The position numbers and the translations under genes were made by a program. The notes beneath the pieces are model-generated. The model searched no databases, was not told the DNA's origin, and saw only the letters and a program-made list of their open reading frames with translations. Positions 27,095 to 35,220 of a DNA stretch of 64,000 nucleotides are shown here, piece by piece. How positions within the stretch are numbered: position 1 is the first letter of the stretch; each line of letters opens with the position of its first letter. This stretch comes from Acetobacteraceae bacterium (GTDB lineage: Bacteria; Pseudomonadota; Alphaproteobacteria; Acetobacterales; Acetobacteraceae), in contig JAIYDD010000210.1 of the NCBI GenBank assembly GCA_027487675.1, positions 1 through 64,000 on the forward strand. The letters run 5' to 3'.

Positions 27095-28018
27095 ATGAGC
27101 CAGCACAAGGCCTATCACAGCACCATCATCGACGCGCCCGCCGGCCTGGTCTGGGCGCTGGTGCGCGACTTCAACGCCCTGCCCCAATGGCACCCCGCGA
27201 TCGCCGACAGCATCATCGAGGCGGGCCGCAGCCCCGACAGCGTCGGCTGCGTGCGCAGCTTCCACCTGAAGGACGGCGCGCATATCCGGGAGAAGCTGCT
27301 GGCGCTCTCCGACCAGGAGATGAGCTTCACCTACGACTTCCAGACCTCCCCCATCCCGGCCGACAACTACAAGGCCACGCTGCGCGTGACGCCGGTGACC
27401 AAGGGCGACCGCAGCTTCGTCGAATGGTGGGCGACCTACGATTGCGTGCCGGGCCGCGAACACGAGCTCACCCCGCTGTTCCGCGACGGCGTCTTCCGCG
27501 GCGGGCTCGATGCGCTGCGCGACAAGCTCGCCGCCGGCGTCGACGCGAAGCCCCTGCCCCTCTGGCCCGAAGGCCCGCCCGCCAAGGTCTTCTGCTCCGA
27601 CGTCATCAACGCTCCGCCCGCCGAGGTCTGGGCGGTGATGCGCGACTTCGCCGGCATGGGCGGCTGGCACGACGACATCAACAGGATGTTCATGCTGGAC
27701 GGCCGCCGCAGCGACGAGGTCGGCGGGGTGCGCGACTTCTACTTCGGCGAAGGCCATCTGCACGAACAGCTGACGCAGCTTTCCGACCTCGACATGTCCT
27801 TCACCTACCGGATCGTCACCTCGCCCATGCCCTGGGTCGGCTATTCCGCCGGCCCGCGGCTGCATCACGTGGTGGACGGCAACCGCACCTTCGCGGTCTG
27901 GACCGCGAACTGGCATGCCGCGCCGCATGACGACCTGAACCTGATGCCGACGGTCCACAACCAGGTCTTCCAGAAGGCCTTCGACACGCTGAACGCGCGG
28001 CACTTCGCCGCTGCCTGA
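27095..28018 (+). CDS. Tandem SRPBCC (START/Bet v1-like) domain protein
   Basis: A 307-residue protein made of two SRPBCC domains, about residues 1-148 and 162-305. Both show the same pattern: a first strand, an APAGLVWALVRDF/APPAEVWAVMRDF helix, WH in the first loop, a central GCVRSFHLKDG/GGVRDFYFGEG hairpin, LSDQEMSFTYDF/LSDLDMSFTYRI and a long C-terminal helix. Such domains hold hydrophobic ligands or act as polyketide cyclases or hydroxylase partners. It lies 19 bases after the Tm-1 C-half gene. It could bind or modify the compound imported by the Liv system, which is inference. Confidence 0.88.
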   Translation: MSQHKAYHSTIIDAPAGLVWALVRDFNALPQWHPAIADSIIEAGRSPDSVGCVRSFHLKDGAHIREKLLALSDQEMSFTYDFQTSPIPADNYKATLRVTPVTKGDRSFVEWWATYDCVPGREHELTPLFRDGVFRGGLDALRDKLAAGVDAKPLPLWPEGPPAKVFCSDVINAPPAEVWAVMRDFAGMGGWHDDINRMFMLDGRRSDEVGGVRDFYFGEGHLHEQLTQLSDLDMSFTYRIVTSPMPWVGYSAGPRLHHVVDGNRTFAVWTANWHAAPHDDLNLMPTVHNQVFQKAFDTLNARHFAAA

Positions 28019-28069
28019 CCACGGATGGATGGGCGGCGCGGCGGATCGCACGCCGCGCCGGCACGGTGC

Positions 28070-28954
28070 ATGACCGGCACCGCGCCGCCGGGCCCGCCGC
28101 AGGCCCGGCTTCTTCTCGGCATCGGCTTCATGCTGCTCGCCGCCAGCCTGTTCCCGGTGATGAACGGGCTCGTGCAGTGGCTGTCGCAGCGCTACCCGTC
28201 CGAACAGATCATCTGGGCGCGCATCACCGGCCATCTGCTGCTGATGGTCGCCATCCTGCTGCCGGCGCGCGGCCTTGCCGTGCTGGCGACGCGCCGGCCC
28301 TGGCTGCAGGCCGGCCGCTCCGCCTGCCAGCTGGGCTCCACGCTCTGCTACTTCACCGCGATCGCGACGGTGCCGCTGGCCAAGGCCACCGCGATCTCCT
28401 TCCTGTCGCCCTTCCTGGTCACGCTGCTCGCCTGGCCGCTGCTCGGGGAACGGCCGCAGGCGCGGCGGCTGCTGCTCGTCGCCGCCGGCTTCGCGGGCGT
28501 GCTGGTCGTGCTGCAGCCCGGCTCGGGCGTGTTCCAGCCCGCGGCGCTGCTGGTGCTCGGCTCCTCCTGCTTCTACGCGCTCTACCAGGTGCTGACGCGC
28601 AAGGTCGCGCTGTCCGACCCGGCCGAGACCTCCGTCTTGTGGAGCGCGCTGCTCGGCGCGGTGGTGCTGACGCTGGCCGTGCCCTTCTTCTGGGTCACGC
28701 CGGGCAGCATCGCCGATGCGCTCGCCTTCCTGGCGCTCGGCGCGATCGGCGCGGCGGGGCATTGGTGCGTGGCGCGCGCGCTGGCCTGCGCGCCGGCGGG
28801 CGTCATCTCGCCCTTCCAGTACTGGCAGATCGTCGGCGCCACGCTGGCCGGCGTGGCGGTGACGGGGCTCTGGCCCGATGGCGGCACGCTGGCCGGTGCC
28901 GCCATCATCGTCGCCGCGGGGATCGTCTTCGCGCTGCAGGAACGCCGGCGCTGA
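28070..28954 (+). CDS. EamA/DMT-superfamily transporter
   Basis: A 294-residue membrane protein with ten hydrophobic helices arranged as two EamA repeats (about residues 12-145 and 155-290). The first repeat includes SEQIIWARITGHLLLM and the conserved LCYFTAIATVPLAKATAISFLSPF; the second ends PFQYWQIVGATLAGVAVTG. Members export amino acids, nucleobases or other metabolites. ATG 28070 starts just before the first helix; an upstream in-frame ATG (28025) would add an unlikely basic leader. It is the last gene of the Liv operon and might export the product of ligand processing. Confidence 0.88.
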   Translation: MTGTAPPGPPQARLLLGIGFMLLAASLFPVMNGLVQWLSQRYPSEQIIWARITGHLLLMVAILLPARGLAVLATRRPWLQAGRSACQLGSTLCYFTAIATVPLAKATAISFLSPFLVTLLAWPLLGERPQARRLLLVAAGFAGVLVVLQPGSGVFQPAALLVLGSSCFYALYQVLTRKVALSDPAETSVLWSALLGAVVLTLAVPFFWVTPGSIADALAFLALGAIGAAGHWCVARALACAPAGVISPFQYWQIVGATLAGVAVTGLWPDGGTLAGAAIIVAAGIVFALQERRR

Positions 28955-28975
28955 GGCGTCCCTGCCGCGCGCGCC

Positions 28976-30259
28976 TCACTCCGCCGCCAGCGGCAGCGGT
29001 TCCCGCGCGATGTTCCGCCGGGGGTCCTTCCACAGCCGCCCGTCGGTCATCACCATCGCCAGGTTCTCCTTGTGCTGGAGCAGCGTGACGTCCTTCGTGG
29101 GATCGCCGCGCACCAGCAGCAGGTCCGCCAGGTAGCCTTCCTTCACCAGCCCCAGCTCGTGCTTCATCTGCATCAGGTCGGCGCCGACCGTCGTGGCGCA
29201 TTGCAGCGCCTCGACGTTGGAATAGCCGAAGAAGCGCACAAAGTGGTGGATGTCGCGCGCGTTCTGGCCCTGCGGCGTGAAGGCGAAGCCGTAGTCGCCG
29301 CCGATCGCCACCCGGATGCCGCGCTTGCGCATCTGGTGGTAGGTCTCGCAGGAGATGTCGAAGGCCTTCTGGAAGCCGCGCGCCTCCACGAAGTCGCGCG
29401 GCACGCCGGACTTCTCGGTCTCGTAGACCAGGTTGTAGAGGATGCCGAAGGCGGGCGCGACGTAGTGCTTGTGCTTGTTGCGCTCCAGCATGTCGAGCGC
29501 CTCCTCGTCGGAGGTGTCGCAGTGGTAGATGCAGTCGACGCCCGCTTCCACGCAGCGCTTCACGCTTTCCGCGCTGCGGGCATGCGCCACCACCATGCGG
29601 CCGAATTCATGCGCGACCTCGACGGCGGTGTTGATCTCGGCGCGCGACATCGGCGTGCAGGCGGCGCGCGCATTCGTCACGAAGTCGTCGCCGGAGACGT
29701 TGATCTTCAGGTTGTCCACGCCTTCGCGCATGCACAGCCGCACCATCTTGCGGATCTCGTCCGGCCCGTCGGCAATGAGAGCAAAGCTCTCGCGGTAGAT
29801 GTGCACGCGGCGTTCGTCGCCGAGCCCGGCGGTGACGGTGATCTCGGGGGATGCCGCGCGCATCCGCGGCCCGATGAAGTCGCCCGCGTTGATCGCGTTG
29901 CGGATGACGACGCCGAGGCGCAGCTTCGCGCTCGCCGCCTCGAACAGGCTGGTGAAGCCGTGGTCCAGCATCAGCCGCGTGTTCTTGATCGACAGGATCA
30001 GGTGTTCCTCGGGCGGGATCTCGCCGAGTTCGGCCGGCATCGCCACGCCGGTGAAGGTCGGGTGGCTGTGGCCTTCCACCATGCCGGGCATCAGCGTCAG
30101 GCCCGCGGCGTCGATCACCTCGGCGCCCGTCGCGTCCAGCGTGCCGCGGTCGGTCGCGACCGCCTTGATGCGGTTGCCCTCCACCAGCACATCGGCCGGA
30201 TAGGGCTGGCTGCCCGTGGCGTCGAAGACATTGGCGTTGCGGATCAGGATCCGGGCCAT
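28976..30259 (-). CDS. Metal-dependent amidohydrolase family protein
   Basis: A 427-residue amidohydrolase of the imidazolonepropionase/prolidase-like branch. The metal site HxH is in MVEGHSHPTF, further ligands are Lys in NLKINVSGDDF, His in MVVAHARSAES and IYHCDTS, and the catalytic Asp in AIGGDYGFAF. The N-terminal VFDATGSQPYPADVLVEGNRI and C-terminal KEGYLADLLLVRGDP strands form the usual beta-sandwich. GGAGG precedes ATG 30259. It is convergent with the DMT gene and divergent from the M24 peptidase gene, which might share its promoter region. Confidence 0.9.
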   Translation of the reverse strand: MARILIRNANVFDATGSQPYPADVLVEGNRIKAVATDRGTLDATGAEVIDAAGLTLMPGMVEGHSHPTFTGVAMPAELGEIPPEEHLILSIKNTRLMLDHGFTSLFEAASAKLRLGVVIRNAINAGDFIGPRMRAASPEITVTAGLGDERRVHIYRESFALIADGPDEIRKMVRLCMREGVDNLKINVSGDDFVTNARAACTPMSRAEINTAVEVAHEFGRMVVAHARSAESVKRCVEAGVDCIYHCDTSDEEALDMLERNKHKHYVAPAFGILYNLVYETEKSGVPRDFVEARGFQKAFDISCETYHQMRKRGIRVAIGGDYGFAFTPQGQNARDIHHFVRFFGYSNVEALQCATTVGADLMQMKHELGLVKEGYLADLLLVRGDPTKDVTLLQHKENLAMVMTDGRLWKDPRRNIAREPLPLAAE

Positions 30260-30386
30260 GACATTCCTCCCTGTTCGGGCCAAGCTGCCAGCGGCCCTCT
30301 CGCGGGTTGCATCATCGTCACAGGCCCTCCAGAAATCAACGCGGATGCGGCGCCGGCGGAGCACGACCGGGAATGGGGCGAGGGGC

Positions 30387-31601
30387 ATGACGGCAGGCGT
30401 GGGCGGTTCGGACTTCGCAACCGAGCTGGCGGCGATCCGCGGCGGCCGCGACGCCGTGCCCCCCATCGGCCCCGAGGAACACGCCCGCCGTGTCGAGGCG
30501 CTGCAGGCCCGGATGCGGGAGCTGGACATCGCCGCGCTGTGGCTGGACGGCACCACCAACCTCGCCTGGGCCACCGGCCTGAAGCATGGCCAGAGCGAAC
30601 GTCCCGTGGGCGCGCTGCTGCCGGCGCGCGGCGCCCTCACCTATCTCTGCCCGGAATTCGAGGCCGCGCGCATCCGCACCATGCTGCTCCTCCCCGGCCA
30701 GGTGCGCGGGTGGGAGGAGGACGACGACCCCTACGCCCTGATGGCGACCCTGCTGCGGGAAGCCGACATCGCCGGCGGCACGGTCGCGATCGACGATCTG
30801 GCGCGCGTCTTCGTGGCCGAGGGCCTGCGCGGCGCGCTGCCCAACCACCGCATCGTCGCCTCCAACCCCGTCACGGCTGACCTTCGCGCCCGCAAGACCG
30901 AGCATGAGGTCGCGCTGCTGCGCCAGGCCATGGGCATGACGCTGGCCATCCAGGCCGCCGCCGCCCGCGCGCTGGCGCCCGGCGTCACCACGACGGAGGT
31001 CGCCGCCTTCCTGGACGCCGCGCACCGCCGCGCCGGCTTCGACGGCGGGGCCATGTTCAGCCTGGTGCTGTTCGGCGAGGCCAGCGCCTATCCGCACGGC
31101 GTGCCCCATCCCCAGACGCTGAAGGATGGCGACACCGTGCTGGTGGACACCGGCGGCGTGCTGCACGGCTACGTCTCCGACATCACGCGCAGCTACGTGC
31201 TCGGCACGCCCTCGGCCCGGCAGCGCGAGATCTGGGCGCTGTCGCATCGTGCCCAGGCGGCGGGCTTCGCGGCCGCGCGGCCGGGCGTGCCGGCCGGGGC
31301 CATCGACGACGCGGTGCGGGCCGAGGTGGTGGCCGCCGGATTCGGCCCCGGCCATCGCGTGCCCGGCCTGCCGCACCGCGCCGGCCACGGCATCGGGATG
31401 GACGTGCACGAGGCGCCCTGGTTCGTCCGCGGCAATGCCGCGCCGCTCGCGCCCGGCATGTGCGGCAGCATCGAGCCGACCATCGCGATCTACGGCGAAT
31501 TCGGCATCCGGCTCGAGGACCACGTCGTGGTGACAGGGGCCGGCGCCGCCTGGCTGACGGAACCGGCGCGGTCGGTGGACGATCCGTTCGGGGCGGGGTG
31601 A
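30387..31601 (+). CDS. M24 family peptidase (Xaa-Pro aminopeptidase/creatinase-like)
   Basis: A 404-residue protein. The N-terminal creatinase-like domain (about residues 1-160) is followed by the M24 pita-bread domain with metal ligands Asp in VLVDTGGVLHGYVSDITRSY (two Asp), His in PHRAGHGIGMDVHEAPW, Glu in GSIEPTI and Glu in IRLEDHVVV. It would cleave an Xaa-Pro dipeptide or an amidine such as creatine. The start at 30387 follows GGGGCGAGGGG, a moderate ribosome-binding site. Its divergent partner is another small-amide hydrolase. Confidence 0.92.
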   Translation: MTAGVGGSDFATELAAIRGGRDAVPPIGPEEHARRVEALQARMRELDIAALWLDGTTNLAWATGLKHGQSERPVGALLPARGALTYLCPEFEAARIRTMLLLPGQVRGWEEDDDPYALMATLLREADIAGGTVAIDDLARVFVAEGLRGALPNHRIVASNPVTADLRARKTEHEVALLRQAMGMTLAIQAAAARALAPGVTTTEVAAFLDAAHRRAGFDGGAMFSLVLFGEASAYPHGVPHPQTLKDGDTVLVDTGGVLHGYVSDITRSYVLGTPSARQREIWALSHRAQAAGFAAARPGVPAGAIDDAVRAEVVAAGFGPGHRVPGLPHRAGHGIGMDVHEAPWFVRGNAAPLAPGMCGSIEPTIAIYGEFGIRLEDHVVVTGAGAAWLTEPARSVDDPFGAG

Positions 31602-31620
31602 GTTGAGTATCCATCAACTC
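31600..31620 (+). terminator. Hairpin at the end of the M24 peptidase gene
   Basis: GAGTTGA (31600-31606) pairs with TCAACTC (31614-31620) across a seven-base loop, beginning inside the stop codon and followed by a short A-rich stretch. It marks the boundary where composition drops from GC-rich to AT-rich DNA. Confidence 0.4.
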
Positions 31621-31774
31621 AAAGCTCGGTACAGAGAATGCTGGCGCCCAGTTTGTCCGACCTGATTAGATTAAGGTCGCCGACCGCAGCTCGGAGCGAC
31701 TACTCCGATCGGAGGCCCTGATGCACGGAGCCATCGCGATCAGGTTTGGCCGAACCGCCGATCATCGGTCTATC

Positions 31775-32623
31775 TCACTCAACAACCTGAATTCCAAGGT
31801 TCTGCACAATTGTCCCAAAATCTTTCACAAATCCGCGTGCGACGCAAACTAGATCTGTCTGTATCAAGCCACTTGCGCGAAACCGCTTGAAGGTCCGCAC
31901 ATAATCCTCCCAGGGTTCCTTTCGATAGCCGTGCCACGATTTCTTCCCAGTTGACGACGTTACATCACCTCTAGCCACTTCAAAGTGTTCGATCAAATTG
32001 GCTGTGTACTCTCCTCGGAACAAAAAGTGTGTATCGTACACCTCGAAGTCGTAATCTTGTAAAATTTCGAGTATTCCAGTCGTTTTTGAGAACTCTATAT
32101 ACATCAATTTAACGTCGCTAATGACTCCCTTAAGACCGCGCAATGCATCGAGCTCGCCTCCTTGCAAGTCCAGCTTTACAAAGCCGATTTTTCCTACGCC
32201 AGAAAGCTCTTCGTCGGCTCGTACACAGTCAACCTCTAACACGTCGCCTGACGTTTTCTCGGCGCTCCCGTCGACAAGATGCCCAACCGAAGAGTAACCT
32301 TCCATGCCACGTTTGCCCCAAGCACTATCCGCCGTGACAGAGCTTGACACATGGAACATGCGCCGTTCGGTTGTTGCGCCAAGCGCTTTGCGAATCAGAT
32401 TGATGCGCGGGTCAATCCCGGTAAAGAAACGATGGTTTCCTGGGAACGGCTCAAAGGCGTAGATCGCGTGTCCCTCAGTTAACGCCGGCAGCATCTGCTT
32501 CGCCATATGGCCTGCAGCGGCGCCACCATCTAGCATGTTGTGAAAATCTACACCGATGCGCCGGCCGCCCAGCAGAAGATCCTTGAACGCTGAAATCTTC
32601 AGGTGCTTTATGCTGCCGGTCAT
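31775..32623 (-). CDS. FkbM family methyltransferase on an AT-rich island
   Basis: A 282-residue SAM-dependent methyltransferase. The SAM-site strand is IGVDFHNMLDGGAAAG, followed by AIYAFEPFPGNHRFF and the FkbM hallmark GFVKLDLQGGELDALRGLKG. ATG 32623 is chosen for GGAGGA five bases upstream; an in-frame ATG at 32707 would add 28 residues without a good site. Codon use is much richer in A/T-ending codons than its neighbours, and it is flanked by AT-rich non-coding DNA, pointing to recent transfer. FkbM enzymes O-methylate sugars or polyketides; a role in surface-glycan methylation is a guess. Confidence 0.85.
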   Translation of the reverse strand: MTGSIKHLKISAFKDLLLGGRRIGVDFHNMLDGGAAAGHMAKQMLPALTEGHAIYAFEPFPGNHRFFTGIDPRINLIRKALGATTERRMFHVSSSVTADSAWGKRGMEGYSSVGHLVDGSAEKTSGDVLEVDCVRADEELSGVGKIGFVKLDLQGGELDALRGLKGVISDVKLMYIEFSKTTGILEILQDYDFEVYDTHFLFRGEYTANLIEHFEVARGDVTSSTGKKSWHGYRKEPWEDYVRTFKRFRASGLIQTDLVCVARGFVKDFGTIVQNLGIQVVE

Positions 32624-33255
32624 ACAGTCCTCCAAAGATGTCTGCGTGGCGCAGTCCGTTTCGCTGCACCGGTCGCGGTTCACGCTACAGGGCTTGACTG
32701 ATGCCAAATCACGCCACGCCCGGCCAGGAAGCTAGATATTTCCACATACAAAATAAAAAATTGTAACATAAATACTAGTCACAATTCTGTATTTTAACAT
32801 TTCGATAGTGGTTGGTTCTCTCATCGAACAGCCGATATGTCAGACAAACCTTCGTCTGAACAACACACACGCTGCGATCACGGAGAAATACTGATAGCCT
32901 ACGGTGGCAGAAACACCTTTTTCACAGACCTGTCTCGATTATTTCACGGACAAGCATGATGTTGCATCTTAACAAAAATACCACATTCGATTCGAACTGG
33001 TCAAGATACATTTTCGCCGAGCGCGCTACCGCGGTCGCTCTCGTGTCGGTCCGAAGGTGCCTCACGATCGATTGGCCGGGCTGGTATGGGTGCGCCGACG
33101 GCGATCCCAAGCGTTCACCGCCCTTCCAGGCTGCTCGAACCGACGACTGACGAGCCGTCGCGAGTGTACAACCCGGAAAACTCCCCCTCTTGCGCGCTCC
33201 GAAAACCGGCCTCTTATTCCCCGCAGAGCTTCGTAAACGCCTGGAGGAATCCCAG
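32624..33255. other. AT-rich non-coding stretch upstream of the FkbM gene
   Basis: About 630 bases, strongly AT-rich to roughly 32980 and grading back to GC-rich DNA by about 33200. It holds an inverted repeat AATTGT (32759-32764)/ACAATT (32781-32786). The only open frames are short (for example 32956-33150, 64 codons), with no recognisable similarity. No transposase, integrase, tRNA or direct-repeat boundary was recognised. It probably contains the promoters of the FkbM gene and of cytochrome c, but no convincing -35/-10 pair was found. Confidence 0.6.
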
Positions 33256-33636
33256 ATGCCGTTCCGCGTCCTGCTGCCCGCCGCCGTGCTCGCCCTGCTC
33301 GCCGCCCCCGCCGCGCAGGCCCAAGACGTCGCGGCCGGCCAGCGCGTCTTCAACCAGTGCCGCGCCTGCCACAGCATCGACGCCAATGGCCGCAACGGCG
33401 TCGGCCCCAACCTCCACGGCATCGTCGGCCAGCCGGCCGGGCAGCGGCAGGGCTTCCGCTACTCCGCCAACCTGCGCACCCTGGCCGAGGGCGGCCTGAC
33501 CTGGGACGAGGCGACGCTGCGCCGCTACCTGACCAACCCGAAGGACGTCGTGCCGCAGGGCTCCATGGCCTTCGCCGGCATCCGCCAGGAACAGCAGCTG
33601 AACGACCTGATCGCCTATCTCTCGGCCCAGCGCTGA
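33256..33636 (+). CDS. Class I cytochrome c (cytochrome c2-like)
   Basis: A 126-residue periplasmic haem protein. A signal peptide (LLPAAVLALLAAPAAQAQ) ends near residue 21, the haem attachment site is CRACHS, followed by the family GVGPNLHGIVGQPAG, and the axial Met is in GSMAFAG. C-terminal NDLIAYLSAQR matches the last helix of c2/c550-type cytochromes. It would shuttle electrons between respiratory or dehydrogenase complexes. ATG 33256 is preceded by GGAGGAA; an in-frame ATG at 33190 would add 22 residues before the signal peptide. Confidence 0.92.
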   Translation: MPFRVLLPAAVLALLAAPAAQAQDVAAGQRVFNQCRACHSIDANGRNGVGPNLHGIVGQPAGQRQGFRYSANLRTLAEGGLTWDEATLRRYLTNPKDVVPQGSMAFAGIRQEQQLNDLIAYLSAQR

Positions 33637-33642
33637 CCGCGC

Positions 33643-33668
33643 GGCGCCGGCGCCACCGCGCCGGCGCC
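33643..33668. terminator. GC-rich hairpin between convergent genes
   Basis: GGCGCCGGCG (33643-33652) pairs perfectly with CGCCGGCGCC (33659-33668) across a six-base loop. It lies between the cytochrome c stop (33636) and the stop of the leftward aminotransferase (33686). A bidirectional terminator role is likely from position. Confidence 0.5.
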
Positions 33669-33685
33669 CGCCTCACGCCACCGCC

Positions 33686-35002
33686 TCACGCCACCACGTC
33701 GCGCAGCAGCGCGCCGCGCAGCGACAGCACTTCCTCGACGGCGGCGACGAAGCCGTCGCATTCCGCCTGCCCGACCGCCAGCGACAGCGCCACCATGCCG
33801 CGGCGGGCCAGGTAGAAGCCGCGTTCCAGCAGGTCGAGGAACAGCAGCTCCCGCACCTCGTCCGGGCAGGACGCCGCCTCGGCCGCGTCGCGCGGCGCCT
33901 CGGCGCGCGGATGCAGGCACATCATGCTGCCCCGTCCGGTGACGCAGACCGGCACGCCCGCCCGCGCCGCCGCCGCCCGCAGCCCTTCGCGCAGCGCGTC
34001 GCCGCGCGCGTTCAGCGCCCGGCAGGCGTCCGGGGTGAACACCTCCTCCAGCGCCGCGATGCCGGCCGACATGGTCAGCGTGTTGTTGTTGAAGGTGCCG
34101 GCATGCGGCACCGCGCCGGGGCGGCGCGGGTCGAACATCGCCATCAGCCCGGCCCGCCCGCCGAAGGCGCCGAAGGACATGCCGCCGCCCACATACTTGC
34201 CGAGGCTCATCAGGTCCGGGCGCACGCCCTCGATCTCCTGCGCGCCGCCGGGCGCCAGGCGGCTGGTCATCACCTCGTCGAAGACCAGCAGCGCGCCCGT
34301 CTCGTCCGCCAGGGCGCGCAGCCCGGCCAGGAAGCCGGGCGCGGCGGGGATGCAGCCGCCGCTGCCCAGCATCGGCTCGACGATGATGGCGGCCAGCTCC
34401 GCCGCATGGTCCCGCGCCAGCGCCGCGGCCTCGTCCAGGTCGTTGTAGCGCGCCAGCACCACCCGGTGCGGCACGTTCACCCCGGCCGCGGCGTCGGAGA
34501 AGGTCAGCAGCCCGCCATGATAGCCGCCCCGGAAGCCCAGGATGGTGCGCCGCCCCGTGGCGATGGTGGCGCAGGCCAGCGCCAGCAGGTTCGCCTCGGT
34601 GCCGGAATTGGTGAAGCGCAGCCGCTCCATCGCCGGGAAGCGGGCCTGCACGGCGCGGGCGAAGCGCGCCTCGAAGCCGTTATGGGCGGTCAGGTTCACG
34701 CCCGCATCCAGGGCGCGCAGCACGGCGGCGCGGATCGCCGGGTGGGAATGGCCGAACAGCCCGGCGGTGTATTCGCCCGCCATGTTCACGCAGGAATGGC
34801 CATCCGCCTCCTCGATGCGGCAGCCCTCCCCGCGCAGCGCGGTGAAGGGGAAGGGACCGTGGAACAGCACGCTGCGGGTGTTGCCGCCGGGCATGACCTC
34901 GGCGGCCTCCAGGTGCCGGCGCAGGCTTTCCGGGCGGCGGCGCGCATAGGCATCCCGCGCCTCCGCCAGCGCATCCTGAAGCGTCGCGTTGCGGTGCGTC
35001 AT
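33686..35002 (-). CDS. Class-III pyridoxal-phosphate aminotransferase (glutamate-1-semialdehyde aminomutase-like)
   Basis: A 438-residue fold-type I PLP enzyme. Landmarks are PGGNTRSVLFHGPFPF, FTNSGTEANLLALACATIATGR, the PLP-ring Asp in LLVFDEVMTSRL, the Schiff-base Lys in LMSLGKYVGGGMSFGAFGG and GTFNNNTLTMSAG. It resembles HemL-like aminotransferases but no haem-biosynthesis genes are near, so a catabolic or special-metabolite transaminase is more likely than HemL. ATG 35002 lies at the start of the family N-terminus. It is a single leftward gene. Confidence 0.88.
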   Translation of the reverse strand: MTHRNATLQDALAEARDAYARRRPESLRRHLEAAEVMPGGNTRSVLFHGPFPFTALRGEGCRIEEADGHSCVNMAGEYTAGLFGHSHPAIRAAVLRALDAGVNLTAHNGFEARFARAVQARFPAMERLRFTNSGTEANLLALACATIATGRRTILGFRGGYHGGLLTFSDAAAGVNVPHRVVLARYNDLDEAAALARDHAAELAAIIVEPMLGSGGCIPAAPGFLAGLRALADETGALLVFDEVMTSRLAPGGAQEIEGVRPDLMSLGKYVGGGMSFGAFGGRAGLMAMFDPRRPGAVPHAGTFNNNTLTMSAGIAALEEVFTPDACRALNARGDALREGLRAAAARAGVPVCVTGRGSMMCLHPRAEAPRDAAEAASCPDEVRELLFLDLLERGFYLARRGMVALSLAVGQAECDGFVAAVEEVLSLRGALLRDVVA

Positions 35003-35220
35003 CGCCCGGCCCTCCGCCGTCCATAGGAGCCCCGGCGGCGCCGGCGGTCCAGCGCCGGCCCGCAAGCCCGCCGCGCCGGAACGACAGGCCGGCGGAACAC
35101 CGGGCGCATTGCGCGCGCGGGCCGGAACGGCGGGCCGGGCGCGCCGTTGAGATGCGCGACCGCCGCCCGCGCGCGGCCAGCCAGCTGCCGACCCGACGGC
35201 AAGCCCAGAGGAAAGCCGCG

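Noticed and set aside
32956-33150. A 64-codon ORF in the AT-rich to GC-rich transition
   Set aside because: No ribosome-binding site, no family likeness and its composition changes midway across the island boundary.
33686-35002. Calling the aminotransferase hemL
   Set aside because: Motifs are shared by the whole class-III family and no tetrapyrrole gene is near.
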